From: Verrucomicrobiota bacterium
GTDB lineage: Bacteria > Verrucomicrobiota > Verrucomicrobiia > Opitutales > Opitutaceae
Assembly (NCBI GenBank): GCA_023443455.1
Contig: JAEZUE010000031.1
Coordinates: forward strand, 1 to 54,576
DNA: 54,576 nt
Direction of reading: 5' to 3'
The position numbers and the translations under genes are program-made. The notes beneath the pieces were generated by a model. The model did not search any database, was not told the DNA's origin, and saw only the letters and a list, made by a program, of their open reading frames with translations. Positions 43,931-53,255 of the stretch are shown in pieces. The number at the start of each line of letters is the position of its first letter. The first letter of the stretch is position 1.

Positions 43931-44910
43931 ACTCCGTCTTCGAGGCGCTGCCCGGGATCGAGGTGGCGGTGGGCGAGATGCACCGCGCGCTCGAGCGCAT
44001 CTGGGAGAGCGACGTGCCGGCGGGGCGCGGGGCGCCGTCGGAGTTCCGCGCCTCGCAGCTCAATCTCGTGATCCATTTCGGGCTGCCGACCGGGCCGGCG
44101 GAGGCGGTCGGTGTATTCGACCTGGCGTTGCGCTTCGCGCAGGCGCATCCGTGCCGGGTGATCGCGCTGGTGCCTCTGGTGGACGCGCCGCCGGGCGCGC
44201 CGATGCAGGCGAAGCTCTATTCGCAGTGTTTCATCGGGAGCTCGCGCAACGACATGAGCTGCACCGAGGCGCTCGTGCTGGCGTACCCGCAGGAGACGCG
44301 GGCGTACGTGTCGGACCAGGTCTCGACCCTGATCGAGCCGGATCTGCCGCTCTACTACTGGGCGCACCATTTTTCGGCCTGCCACAAGATCGCCGACTAC
44401 CAGTACCTGCTGAAGACGGCCCGGCGTTTCGTCTTCGACAGCGCGCTCGTGCCGGCGGAGGCGCTCGCCTATCCATGGCCGCGGCCGGAGACGGTGCGCG
44501 ACCTGGCCGCGACGCGCCTGTTGCCCGTGCGGCAGTTGCTCGGCCAATACCTTGCCGGCATCGCCCCGGAGCGCCTGGTCGAGGGCCTCGAGCGGGTGGT
44601 GGTGCGCGCGTCGCAGGAGCTGCGCTGCGAGGCGCGGGCGCTGCTCGCGTGGGCGGGCGACGCGCTGGGCCGGTGCGGTGGCGCCGGCGTCACCGCGGAG
44701 CGGATGCAGGAGCCGTTGCCCGGGACCGACGCGGCCAAACTGGAATTGGAGCTCGGCTACACCGACGGGCGCAGCTTCCGCTGGAAGGCGGACCTCGCGA
44801 TGGGCGCGGCCGGTTTCGACGGCGATTTCGGCCAGGGGCGTGTCCTGCACTGCGCGCCGGTGAAACTGGCGGCGCCGGAGATCGCGCTCGGCGAGGCGCT
44901 GCTGTTCTGA
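43927..44910 (+). CDS. opcA: OpcA-like glucose-6-phosphate dehydrogenase assembly protein
   Basis: This 327-residue protein has the OpcA domain order: SQLNLVIHFGLPT, RVIALVPLVDAPPGAPMQAK, QCFIGSSRNDMSCTEALVL, and the central LIEPDLPLYYWAHHFSACHK. OpcA binds and activates Zwf in cyanobacteria and actinobacteria. Its overlap with zwf and the following pgl supports that role here. C-terminal region (WKADLAMGAAGFDGDFGQG) matches the family's second part. No enzymatic motif is expected. Confidence 0.88.
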   Translation: MNSVFEALPGIEVAVGEMHRALERIWESDVPAGRGAPSEFRASQLNLVIHFGLPTGPAEAVGVFDLALRFAQAHPCRVIALVPLVDAPPGAPMQAKLYSQCFIGSSRNDMSCTEALVLAYPQETRAYVSDQVSTLIEPDLPLYYWAHHFSACHKIADYQYLLKTARRFVFDSALVPAEALAYPWPRPETVRDLAATRLLPVRQLLGQYLAGIAPERLVEGLERVVVRASQELRCEARALLAWAGDALGRCGGAGVTAERMQEPLPGTDAAKLELELGYTDGRSFRWKADLAMGAAGFDGDFGQGRVLHCAPVKLAAPEIALGEALLF

Positions 44911-45044
44911 GGGAACCCGTCGATGGCGCGCGTCATGATCCGAGCGGCAAGGGAGGCGGATGCCTGTCGTCGGCGCCGTCCGACCGCTCGTCCAAATGCG
45001 GATGCGCGCCGCCGCGCCTCCAGCCCAGTATCTGCCCCCCGACC

Positions 45045-45794
45045 ATGAGGATTCACGACACCGACTACGGAACGGTTTGCATCGGAACACCGGAGACCCT
45101 GTTCGCCGAGCTCGCGCGGATCGGCGCCGAGGAATGGCGGGCGAACGCCGAGGACCATTTTTCCTGGGCGCTGACCGGCGGCTCGACGCCGAAGGCCTGG
45201 TACCGCTGGTGCGTGGAGAAGCGCGCGCTGCCCGAGGAACTGCCGGCGACGACGCAATGGTTTGTCGGCGACGAGCGCCACGTGCCGCTGGCGGGCGACG
45301 AGAGCAACTTCGGCAACGCCGCGCGGCGGCTGCTCGATCCGCTCGGGGCGCCGGCCGCGGTGCGGCACCCGTGGGCGGTGGAGCGGTCGCCCGAGGAGGC
45401 GGTGGCGGCGTTTGCCCGGGAGGTCGCGGCGGTACGCGGGGCGGGCCGGGCCTTTTCGCTGTGCGTGCTCGGCCTGGGCGACGACGCGCACACGGCGTCG
45501 TTGTTTCCCGGGAGTCCGCTGCTGGGCGGCGGTGGTGGCACGGAGTTGTTCGCCGCGGTCGATGTATCCGGCAAGGGCTGGCGGCTCACGTTGACCCCGG
45601 CGGGCCTGGACGCCTGCGACCGGATCGTGGTGCATGCCACCGGCGCGGCGAAGGCGGCGGCGGTCCGGCGGGTCTTCTGTGGTGGTGAACCGGTTTCCGC
45701 GGTGCCGGCGAAGCTGCTCGAGCCGCTGGCCGCGAAAGTGACCTGGCTGCTCGACCCGGCCGCGGTGGCGGAGTGTGCGGCGCTGGGCCGGTAG
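45045..45794 (+). CDS. pgl: 6-phosphogluconolactonase (DevB/SOL type)
   Basis: This 249-residue enzyme has WALTGGSTPKAWYRW (phosphate loop), WFVGDERHVPLAGDESNFGN and CVLGLGDDAHTASLFPGSPL, all diagnostic of the DevB-type lactonase that hydrolyses 6-phosphogluconolactone. The start is the ATG at 45045 (MRIHDTDYG), 134 bp after opcA. The upstream in-frame reading back to 43734 is a shadow of zwf and opcA. Function completes the oxidative branch with zwf. Confidence 0.94.
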   Translation: MRIHDTDYGTVCIGTPETLFAELARIGAEEWRANAEDHFSWALTGGSTPKAWYRWCVEKRALPEELPATTQWFVGDERHVPLAGDESNFGNAARRLLDPLGAPAAVRHPWAVERSPEEAVAAFAREVAAVRGAGRAFSLCVLGLGDDAHTASLFPGSPLLGGGGGTELFAAVDVSGKGWRLTLTPAGLDACDRIVVHATGAAKAAAVRRVFCGGEPVSAVPAKLLEPLAAKVTWLLDPAAVAECAALGR

Positions 45795-45804
45795 GCGACG
45801 CGGC

Positions 45805-46188
45805 TCAGGGAATCAGCAGCGCGTCCGCGATGCCTGTATCCATTGTGGCGAGTTTGGCGTCGTGGGCCCGGGCGACTTCCACGAGGTGGCCGTCGGTGGT
45901 TTTGGCCGGAGTATCCGCCCAAGTCGGAAGTCGATCGGCGCCGAGGGAGTCCGGAATCAGCTCGGCCCCGGCGGCTTTGGTCCAACGGGCCAGTGTTTTC
46001 CGCGCGGCGACGACGCTCGGTTGGAGGCCGGAGGCTGCCGCGATACGCACAAAGCCCAGCTCGGTAATGGGCGTGGTGAGGAACTCGGCACCACGGACGC
46101 TGGCCAGCCAGCGCATCGCCCGAGCGTGGTCCCTGTGCCCGGTGTGGTTGGCGGCGAGCAGGATGTTGATGTCGAGCAGGTACCTCAT
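45805..46188 (-). CDS. VapC-type PIN-domain toxin
   Basis: This 127-residue PIN ribonuclease has the first acidic ligand in MRYLLDINILLAANHTGHRD, the Glu in FLTTPITELGFVRIA, and the late Asp residues in TTDGHLVEVA and ATMDTGIADALL. These four acidic positions are intact. It cleaves tRNA or other RNA when freed from its antitoxin. It overlaps the antitoxin gene by 4 bp and ends convergently 10 bp from the pgl stop. Confidence 0.9.
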   Translation of the reverse strand: MRYLLDINILLAANHTGHRDHARAMRWLASVRGAEFLTTPITELGFVRIAAASGLQPSVVAARKTLARWTKAAGAELIPDSLGADRLPTWADTPAKTTDGHLVEVARAHDAKLATMDTGIADALLIP

Positions 46189-46421
46189 GGGAAATCCGCC
46201 AGGGCGGCGCGCACTTCCTCACTGCTCAACTCGATCCCGGGCGGGGTGATGGTTACCGGAAGCCCGGTGTCTTTGTCCGTCTTGGTGGCGTAGGCCGAAG
46301 GTCCCTTTTTCTCCGGCGGAAGCACCGCGGCGCGGATGTAGTCGGACAGCGAACGGCCTCGCGCGGCCCGGCGAATCCGGTTGGCTTCGGCTTCGGAGAC
46401 TTTGAACGAGATGGTCGGCAT
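46185..46421 (-). CDS. VapB-type ribbon-helix-helix antitoxin
   Basis: This 78-residue protein starts PTISFKVSEAEANRIRRAAR followed by RSLSDYIRAAVLP, an RHH DNA-binding fold, then a charged tail that would wrap VapC. The start is the ATG at 46421. It is translationally coupled to the toxin (4-bp overlap). Autoregulation by the RHH domain is expected. Confidence 0.88.
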   Translation of the reverse strand: MPTISFKVSEAEANRIRRAARGRSLSDYIRAAVLPPEKKGPSAYATKTDKDTGLPVTITPPGIELSSEEVRAALADFP

Positions 46422-46424
46422 GGG

Positions 46425-46442
46425 TAATACGGTAAGACGGTG
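46425..46442 (-). promoter_or_regulatory. Candidate operator: direct repeats before the vapBC start
   Basis: On the minus strand CCGTCTTA and CCGTATTA stand head to tail 4-20 bp before the antitoxin ATG. RHH proteins bind short direct or inverted repeats. Low confidence because it is so close to the start. Confidence 0.3.
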
Positions 46443-46684
46443 CAATCGGCGGGCAAGCGGGATTGCGGTACCGGTGGTGTGGAGGGAGGTGGCGGGCGCC
46501 TCAGGCGACGCGCCTGCGGCGGGGCCGAAACCCATGGTGGATTTCGCTACGGCGCCGAGCGGTTGCGGCACGGAATGATTTCGGCCTCCCGCTTATGGCG
46601 TTGGCGTTGGGACAACGCCTTCCACCATTGCTATCGGCCGGCGAGGCTTGCGCGGGGGCGCTTACCTCGCATCGGTCTGCGGCC

Positions 46685-47056
46685 ATGCCTTCCTCCGCTT
46701 CGCGCAACGTCCTCGGTGGTCCGCTCAAACCCTGCAGTTCCTCGCCCGTCACGGGCTTCTTCCGCGACGGCTACTGCCGCACCTGCGCTGAGGATGTGGG
46801 CAGCCACACGGTCTGCGTGGAGGTCACGAAGGCGTTCCTCGAATTCTCGCGCGAGGCGGGCAACGATCTCTCGACCCCGCGGCCCGAGTCCCTGTTTCCG
46901 GGGCTCAAGCCGGGGGATCGCTGGTGCGTGTGCGCGGCTCGTTGGCTCGAGGCGTACGCGATGGGGGCGGCGCCGCCGGTCGTGCTCCAGTCGACCCATG
47001 AGGGGGCGCTCGAGATCGTGCCGCTTGAAGCATTGCAGCGGCATGCGACAGCCTGA
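46685..47056 (+). CDS. DUF2237-family protein
   Basis: This 123-residue protein matches DUF2237 closely: NVLGGPLKPCSSSPVTGFFR, GSHTVCVEVTKAFLEFSREA followed by GNDLSTPRPE, LFPGLKPGDRWCVCAARWLEA and PPVVLQSTHEGALEIVPLE. The conserved Cys residues (positions about 15, 29, 32, 41, 76 and 78) suggest metal binding or redox activity, but no function is established. The start MPSSASRN at 46685 fits the family; the longer upstream frame is rejected. Confidence 0.88.
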   Translation: MPSSASRNVLGGPLKPCSSSPVTGFFRDGYCRTCAEDVGSHTVCVEVTKAFLEFSREAGNDLSTPRPESLFPGLKPGDRWCVCAARWLEAYAMGAAPPVVLQSTHEGALEIVPLEALQRHATA

Positions 47057-47065
47057 GCGCGGGTG

Positions 47066-47101
47066 TTCTTGGCAAGAATAGCCTCGCCGATTTAGCGCTT
47101 A
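47066..47101. promoter_or_regulatory. Candidate operator(s) upstream of the GH31 gene
   Basis: TTCTTG-G-CAAGAA (47066-47078) is a 13-bp perfect palindrome. TTTAGCGCTTA (47091-47101) is a near-palindrome with a central AGCGCT, the kind of centre LacI-family sugar regulators use. Both lie 60-95 bp before the GH31 start. No regulator gene is in the window. Confidence 0.35.
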
Positions 47102-47159
47102 CTCTTTGGGCTCCCCACCTTTGCCGGGCGTGTCCACCGCCATTTTCATCCCCTAGCCA

Positions 47160-50063
47160 ATGAAACTCCGCATGCTTCTGTTTTGCTCCACCCTGCTTGC
47201 TCCCTTCGGCACGATGCCGACCGGGGCCGCCGCGCCGGCGCTCGAGCGCGTGTCCGACGGTGTCGTGATCAAACAACCCGACGGCCTGCTCAAACTGGAG
47301 GTCTGCGCCGCCGACATCGTGCGCGTGGCCTTCGCCAAGGATCGCGGCTTCTTCTCCCGCGAGAGCTACATGGTCGACCCGCTGCGCGCCAAGCCGACCG
47401 TCGAGTGGTCGGTCGAGGAGGGCGAGACCGCCTACACGCTGCGCACCGCGCGGCTGCAGGTGAAGGTCGACCGCGCGACCGGTGCGGTGGCGTTCTTCGA
47501 TGCCGCCGGCCAGCCGATCCTCGCCGAACAGGCGGGCGGCCGCACGCTCGAGCCGGCCGAGGTGATGGGGGAGCGGACTGCGCATGTGCGCCAGGTCTGG
47601 GCGGCCAACGCCGACGAGTCCCTGCACGGCCTCGGCCATCACCAGCTCGGTCTGCACGACCTCAAGGGTTGGGAGCTCGATCTCTGGCAGCACAACGGCA
47701 CCCTCGCGATCCCGTTCCTGGTCTCCAGCCGCGGCTACGGCATCCTTTGGGACAACAACTCGTACACGCATTTCGGCGACACCCGCCCGCTCGAGTACCC
47801 GCCGGCCGACCGGCTGCTCGGCGCCGACGGCAAGCCCGGCGGCCTCACCGGTTCCTACTTCGCCGGCCGCAACTTCGACCGCCTCGTCGCCACCCGCGTC
47901 GACGCGCAGCTCGCGATCGCCCGCATGCCCGCCGACGTGTCGGTCGGCCAGATCCCGGCCGGCGAGACCGCGGCGACCATGGCCGGCAAGCAGCTCAACG
48001 CCTGGGTGCATCCGGCGCTTGGTGACGAGGACGGCCCGATTTCGGTGCGCTGGGAGGGCTTCATCGAGCCGGCCGAGACCGGCGAGCATCTCTTCCAGGC
48101 GTTCTACAACTCCGGCCTGAAGGTCTGGATCGACGGCAAGCCGGTCATCGACCATTGGCGCCAGGGCTGGCTGCCGTGGAAGGAGGTCGCGAAGGTCGCG
48201 CTCACCGCCGGCCGGCGCGTGCCAGTGCGCATCGAGTGGGTACGCGACGAGACGCCCACCCACCTGCGCTTCCAGTGGAAGACCCCCTCGGCCGACGTCG
48301 ACACCTCGCTGTGGTCCGAGGTCGGCGACGGCATCGACTACTACTTCATCCAGGGCCCGAAGCTCGACGACGTGATCGCCGGGTACCGCGAGATCACCGG
48401 CGCGGCCTCGCTGTTGCCGAAGTGGGCGTTCGGCCTGTGGCAGTCGCGCCAGCGCTACGAGACCCAGCAGCAGAGCCTCGACGTGCTCGAGGAGTTCCGC
48501 CGCCGCCAGATCCCGCTCGATGTGATCGTGCAGGACTGGTTCTACTGGCCGGCCGACGGCTGGGGTTCGCACAAGTTCGACGCGACCCGCTTCCCCGACC
48601 CGAAGGCCTGGATCGACGAGATCCACAACAAGTACCACGCCCGCCTCCTGCTTTCCGTGTGGCCGAAGTTCTACGAGGGCACCGAGACCGGCAAGGCGTT
48701 CGACGAGCGCGGCTGGCTCTACGAGCCCAACCGCACGGAGGGCATCAAGGACTGGCTCGGCTACAACTTCACGTTCTACGACGCCTTCAACCCCGACGCG
48801 CGCAAACTCTTCTGGCAGCAGATCGAGCCGTCGCTCCACCGCCTCGGCGTCGACGCCTGGTGGCTCGACGGCGCCGAGCCGGACCTGCTCCCGGCGCCGG
48901 ATCTCTGGAAGGGCCGCGAGCACATCATGCCGACCATGGGCGGCACCGGCGCGCGTATCCTGAATGTCTATCCGCAGCTCAACTCCCGCGCGGTCTACGA
49001 GGGGCAGCGCAGCGCCGATCCCGACAAGCGCGTGACGATCCTCACCCGCTCGAGCTTCGCCGGCATGCAGCGCTACGCCGGCGCCACCTGGTCGGGCGAC
49101 ACGTCGTCGACCTGGACGGCGCTCGCCAAGCAGGTGCCCGCCGCGCTCGGCTATTCGCTCTCCGGCATGCCGTATTGGACGATGGACATCGGCGGCTTCT
49201 CGGTGCCCGAGCGCTACCGCGTCGACAACCCGACCGCGGCCGACCTTGAGGACTGGCGCGAGCTCAACACCCGCTGGTTCCAGTTCGGCGCGCTGACCCC
49301 GATGCTGCGCGTGCACGGCGAGCGGCCGCTGCGCGAGATGTGGTTCTTCGGCGCCGATGAGGGGCATCCGGCCTACCACGCCCAGCTCAAGTTCGACCAT
49401 CTCCACTACCGCCTATTGCCGTACATCTATTCGCTCGCGGGCGACGTCACCCAGCACGGTGCGACGTTCCTGCGCGCGCTCGTGCTCGATTTCCCGCACG
49501 ACGCGAAGGCGCGCGAGATCGGCGACCAGTATCTGTTCGGCGCGTCGTTGCTCGTCAGCCCCGTGGTGACGCCGAAGACGACCTCGCGCGCCGTCTATCT
49601 GCCGGCGACTCCGGGCGGCTGGTACGACTTCTGGACCGGAGCCGCGGTGGCGGGCGGGCAGACGATCGACGCGCCCGCGCCGTACGATGCGATCCCGCTG
49701 CACGTGCGCGCCGGGGCCATCGTGCCGTTCGGCCCCGAGCTGCAGTACGCCACCGAGAAGCGGGCGGACCCGCTCACGCTGTGGGTCTATGCCGGTGCGG
49801 ATGGCGAGTACTCGTTCTACGAGGACGACGGCGAGAGCTACGGCTACGAGCGCGGCGAGTTCGCCCGCGTCCCGATGCGGTGGGACGACGCGAAGCGCAC
49901 GCTCACGCTCGGGGCCCGCGCCGGCAGCTTCGAGGGCATGCTGGCCGAGCGCACGTTGCAGGTGGTGCTCGTCGAGCCCGGCCGGCCGGTCGGGTATTCG
50001 TTCGAGCCCGCGATCGCGAAGACGGTGCGCTACACCGGCGACACGGTCGACGTGGCGTTCTGA
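47160..50063 (+). CDS. Secreted GH31 alpha-xylosidase-like enzyme with PA14 insertion
   Basis: This 967-residue protein has a signal peptide (MKLRMLLFCSTLLAPFGTM...GAAA). A galactose-mutarotase-like N-terminal sandwich is interrupted by a PA14 domain (residues about 230-385; GSYFAGRNFDRLV, SVRWEGFIEPAETGEHLFQA, RIEWVRDETPTHLRFQW). The barrel contains GLWQSRQRYETQQQSLDVLE, the nucleophile region VDAWWLDGAEPDLL and the acid/base region ATWSGDTSSTW. PA14 plus this barrel is the architecture of the xyloglucan alpha-xylosidase from Cellvibrio. It would remove xylose from xyloglucan oligosaccharides in the periplasm. Confidence 0.92.
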   Translation: MKLRMLLFCSTLLAPFGTMPTGAAAPALERVSDGVVIKQPDGLLKLEVCAADIVRVAFAKDRGFFSRESYMVDPLRAKPTVEWSVEEGETAYTLRTARLQVKVDRATGAVAFFDAAGQPILAEQAGGRTLEPAEVMGERTAHVRQVWAANADESLHGLGHHQLGLHDLKGWELDLWQHNGTLAIPFLVSSRGYGILWDNNSYTHFGDTRPLEYPPADRLLGADGKPGGLTGSYFAGRNFDRLVATRVDAQLAIARMPADVSVGQIPAGETAATMAGKQLNAWVHPALGDEDGPISVRWEGFIEPAETGEHLFQAFYNSGLKVWIDGKPVIDHWRQGWLPWKEVAKVALTAGRRVPVRIEWVRDETPTHLRFQWKTPSADVDTSLWSEVGDGIDYYFIQGPKLDDVIAGYREITGAASLLPKWAFGLWQSRQRYETQQQSLDVLEEFRRRQIPLDVIVQDWFYWPADGWGSHKFDATRFPDPKAWIDEIHNKYHARLLLSVWPKFYEGTETGKAFDERGWLYEPNRTEGIKDWLGYNFTFYDAFNPDARKLFWQQIEPSLHRLGVDAWWLDGAEPDLLPAPDLWKGREHIMPTMGGTGARILNVYPQLNSRAVYEGQRSADPDKRVTILTRSSFAGMQRYAGATWSGDTSSTWTALAKQVPAALGYSLSGMPYWTMDIGGFSVPERYRVDNPTAADLEDWRELNTRWFQFGALTPMLRVHGERPLREMWFFGADEGHPAYHAQLKFDHLHYRLLPYIYSLAGDVTQHGATFLRALVLDFPHDAKAREIGDQYLFGASLLVSPVVTPKTTSRAVYLPATPGGWYDFWTGAAVAGGQTIDAPAPYDAIPLHVRAGAIVPFGPELQYATEKRADPLTLWVYAGADGEYSFYEDDGESYGYERGEFARVPMRWDDAKRTLTLGARAGSFEGMLAERTLQVVLVEPGRPVGYSFEPAIAKTVRYTGDTVDVAF

Positions 50064-50112
50064 GCGAGGCGCACCTGCTCTGCGAAGGGCGCCGACCTCC
50101 AGGCGACCAACT

Positions 50113-50829
50113 TCAAACTACTCCCCGTCCTCCGAGCCAGGCGCTTGCGAGGGCGGGGAGCGTTTGTTCGATCGAGCCGGGGAGGGCGTGGAAACCGAAG
50201 GGGCAGTGGTCGGCGTGGAGGTCGGCGTGGACCTTCTCCGCGTCCTCGGGGGCGTAGGCGACGAGCCCGGCGGCCGGATACACCTGCAGCGAGGTGCCGG
50301 CGACGAGGACCTTGGCGGCGTCGGCCAACTCGGCGGCGGCGGTCTCGATCAGCGGCACGGCCTCGCCGAACCAGACGATGTGGGGGCGGAGCTGGCTGCC
50401 GCGCGCGCAAAGATCGCCGAGGCGGATCGGTCGCGCACCGATGTCCAGCACCAGCGTGTCGTCGGCGGTGCTGCGGGCCTTGGTGAGTTCGCCGTGCAGG
50501 TGGATCACGCGGGTCGAGCCGGCGCGTTCGTGGAGGTTGTCGACGTTCTGCGTGATGACCACGACGTCGAAGCGCCGCTCGAGTGAGGCGATGGCGTGGT
50601 GGCCGGCGTTGGGCGAGGCGGCGCAGGCCTGGGCGCGGCGGGCGTTGTAGAAATCGAGCACGAGCTGCGGGTTGCGCGCCCAGGCTTCGGGGGTGGCGAC
50701 ATCCTCGATGTGGTGCTGGGCCCAGAGGCCGTTGGCGTCGCGGAAGGTGGCGAGGCCGCTGGGCGCGCTCATGCCGGCGCCGCTGAGCACGACAATCTTG
50801 GGGCGGTGGGAGGGCGAGGCGTTGCTCAT
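50113..50829 (-). CDS. cobB: CobB-like NAD-dependent deacylase (sirtuin) without the zinc cysteines
   Basis: This 238-residue sirtuin has GAGMSAPSGLATFRD (NAD site), TQNVDNLHERAG, catalytic His112 in HLHGEL, and VAGTSLQVYPAAGLV. Tyr61 and Arg64 (FYNARRAQ) match the Tyr-x-x-Arg pair that gives CobB and SIRT5 desuccinylase activity. The four Zn-binding Cys of most sirtuins are missing: the region 115-145 has a single Cys (RLGDLCARGSQL). The Zn-free form is common in related bacterial sequences. It removes acyl groups from lysines using NAD. Confidence 0.92.
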   Translation of the reverse strand: MSNASPSHRPKIVVLSGAGMSAPSGLATFRDANGLWAQHHIEDVATPEAWARNPQLVLDFYNARRAQACAASPNAGHHAIASLERRFDVVVITQNVDNLHERAGSTRVIHLHGELTKARSTADDTLVLDIGARPIRLGDLCARGSQLRPHIVWFGEAVPLIETAAAELADAAKVLVAGTSLQVYPAAGLVAYAPEDAEKVHADLHADHCPFGFHALPGSIEQTLPALASAWLGGRGVV

Positions 50830-50967
50830 GGCTGGTGGTGTGCGTCGAGCAGAACAGAGCCGGCGGAGAGAACAAGCTCGGGCGGGCGGCTCGAACCACG
50901 TGACGCGCAGCCCTATTCACGGCGGGTTCCGCAGCCTCAAAACGCGTGGGGCGCCGCCTTCTCCGCG

Positions 50968-51008
50968 ACCAACGACCAATTACCAACGACCAACTACCAA
51001 CTCCCAAC
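50968..51008. repeat. Low-complexity ACCAACTACC repeat
   Basis: GACCAATTACCAACGACCAA followed by CTACCAACTCCCAACC. One frame reads TNDQLPTTNYQLPT, a peptide-like repeat seen in many unrelated genomes' junk ORFs. It lies between the sirtuin and PhzF genes. Confidence 0.6.
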
Positions 51009-51014
51009 CCGGTC

Positions 51015-51794
51015 TCAGATTTCGACCTGGCCGCGCAGGTAGGTGATGGCGTGGCCGGCGATCTTCACGCGCTCGCCGACGACCTCGCACCAGAGCCGGC
51101 CGCCGCGGGCGGAGAGCTGTTCGGCGCGCAGGCGGGGTTTGCCGAGGCGTTTCGACCAGTAGGGGGTGAGGGTGCAGTGGGCGCTGCCGGTGACCTGGTC
51201 CTCGTCGATGCCCGCCCGGGGGGCGAAGAAGCGGGAGACGAAATCGACGCTCTTGCCCGGGGCGGTCGCGATCACGCCGTGACAGTCGATCCGGCCGAGT
51301 TTGGCGAAGTCGGGGGCGAGGGCCCGGAGGTCCTCCTCGCGACGGAAGACGGCGAGGTAGTTGTTGGTCCGCCAGACCTGGAACGGCTTCGCGCCGAGGG
51401 CCTCGACCAGGGCGGGGAAGGCGTCGGCGGGCTGCGGCGGGATCGAGGGGAAATCGAGCAGGATGCGGCCGTTCTCCCGCGTGACGAACAACGGGCCGCT
51501 CTGGGTCTCGAAGCGGATGGTGTCGCCCTTGTATTCGAGATGTGTCCACAGCACGTGGGCGGCGGCGAGGGTGGCGTGGCCGCACAGGTCGACCTCGAGC
51601 TTCGGGGTGAACCAGCGCAGGTTGAAGCCGTCGCCCCGGGGCACGAAGAAGGCCGTCTCGGCGTGACCGTTTTCCATGGCGAGCGACTGCAGCACATTGA
51701 CCGGGAGCCAACGCTTGAGGGGGACGACGCCTGCGGGGTTGCCGGTGAAGACGCGGTCGGCGAAGGCGTCGACCTGGAAATAGTCGAGGGTCAT
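51015..51794 (-). CDS. PhzF-family isomerase-like protein, second copy
   Basis: This 259-residue protein has FTGNPAGVVPL, NGHAETAFFVP with the catalytic Glu, DLCGHATLAAAHVLWTHLEY, RTNNYLAVFRREED, DFVSRFFAPRAGIDEDQVTG and SAHCTLTPYW. It is closer to the classic PhzF arrangement than the protein at 5323-6231. The start is the ATG at 51794. It follows mtnA on the same strand, 8 bp apart, and may be co-transcribed. Confidence 0.92.
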   Translation of the reverse strand: MTLDYFQVDAFADRVFTGNPAGVVPLKRWLPVNVLQSLAMENGHAETAFFVPRGDGFNLRWFTPKLEVDLCGHATLAAAHVLWTHLEYKGDTIRFETQSGPLFVTRENGRILLDFPSIPPQPADAFPALVEALGAKPFQVWRTNNYLAVFRREEDLRALAPDFAKLGRIDCHGVIATAPGKSVDFVSRFFAPRAGIDEDQVTGSAHCTLTPYWSKRLGKPRLRAEQLSARGGRLWCEVVGERVKIAGHAITYLRGQVEI

Positions 51795-51802
51795 GGCGGT
51801 GG

Positions 51803-52924
<1,122 letters not shown>

Positions 52925-53255
52925 GACGGCCGAGAATGGGCAGCCGGGGGCGGACGGCAAGTGTGGGGAAGGGGGGTGTCACCGATTTCCCATTCGGGCC
53001 GGGGGGGGACGAGGTTTCGGGGATGGGGCATCGCGTGGAGACCTGCGGTTCCCGCGCTCGGTGGTGGTTGGTGGGGCTGCCGACGGCGAGTCCGGGAGCG
53101 GGCGATCGTCGAGGGACGCAGGCGGGGACGTCTGCGCCACGGTCGAGCATGCGGGATGGGGCGGGACAGCGTTGCGGCAGCGGGTTTTTGCATCGGGCGG
53201 GGGGAATCGGCTGGTTGCGCTTGGTTTGCGCGCCGAACGGGTCGAAGAGTGGGGC
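52925..53255. repeat. Gap with a single variant REP-d element
   Basis: A lone REP-d variant (near 53116-53141) reads GCAGGC-GGGGAC-GTCTGC, where a G-to-T change keeps a wobble pair. A spacer of GGGAGCGGGCGATCGTC type precedes it, as in the arrays. GTGGCGCAGACGT on the minus strand provides the GTGG tetranucleotide. The rest, upstream of the GH5-like gene, holds no gene; its promoter is not recognisable. Confidence 0.65.
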
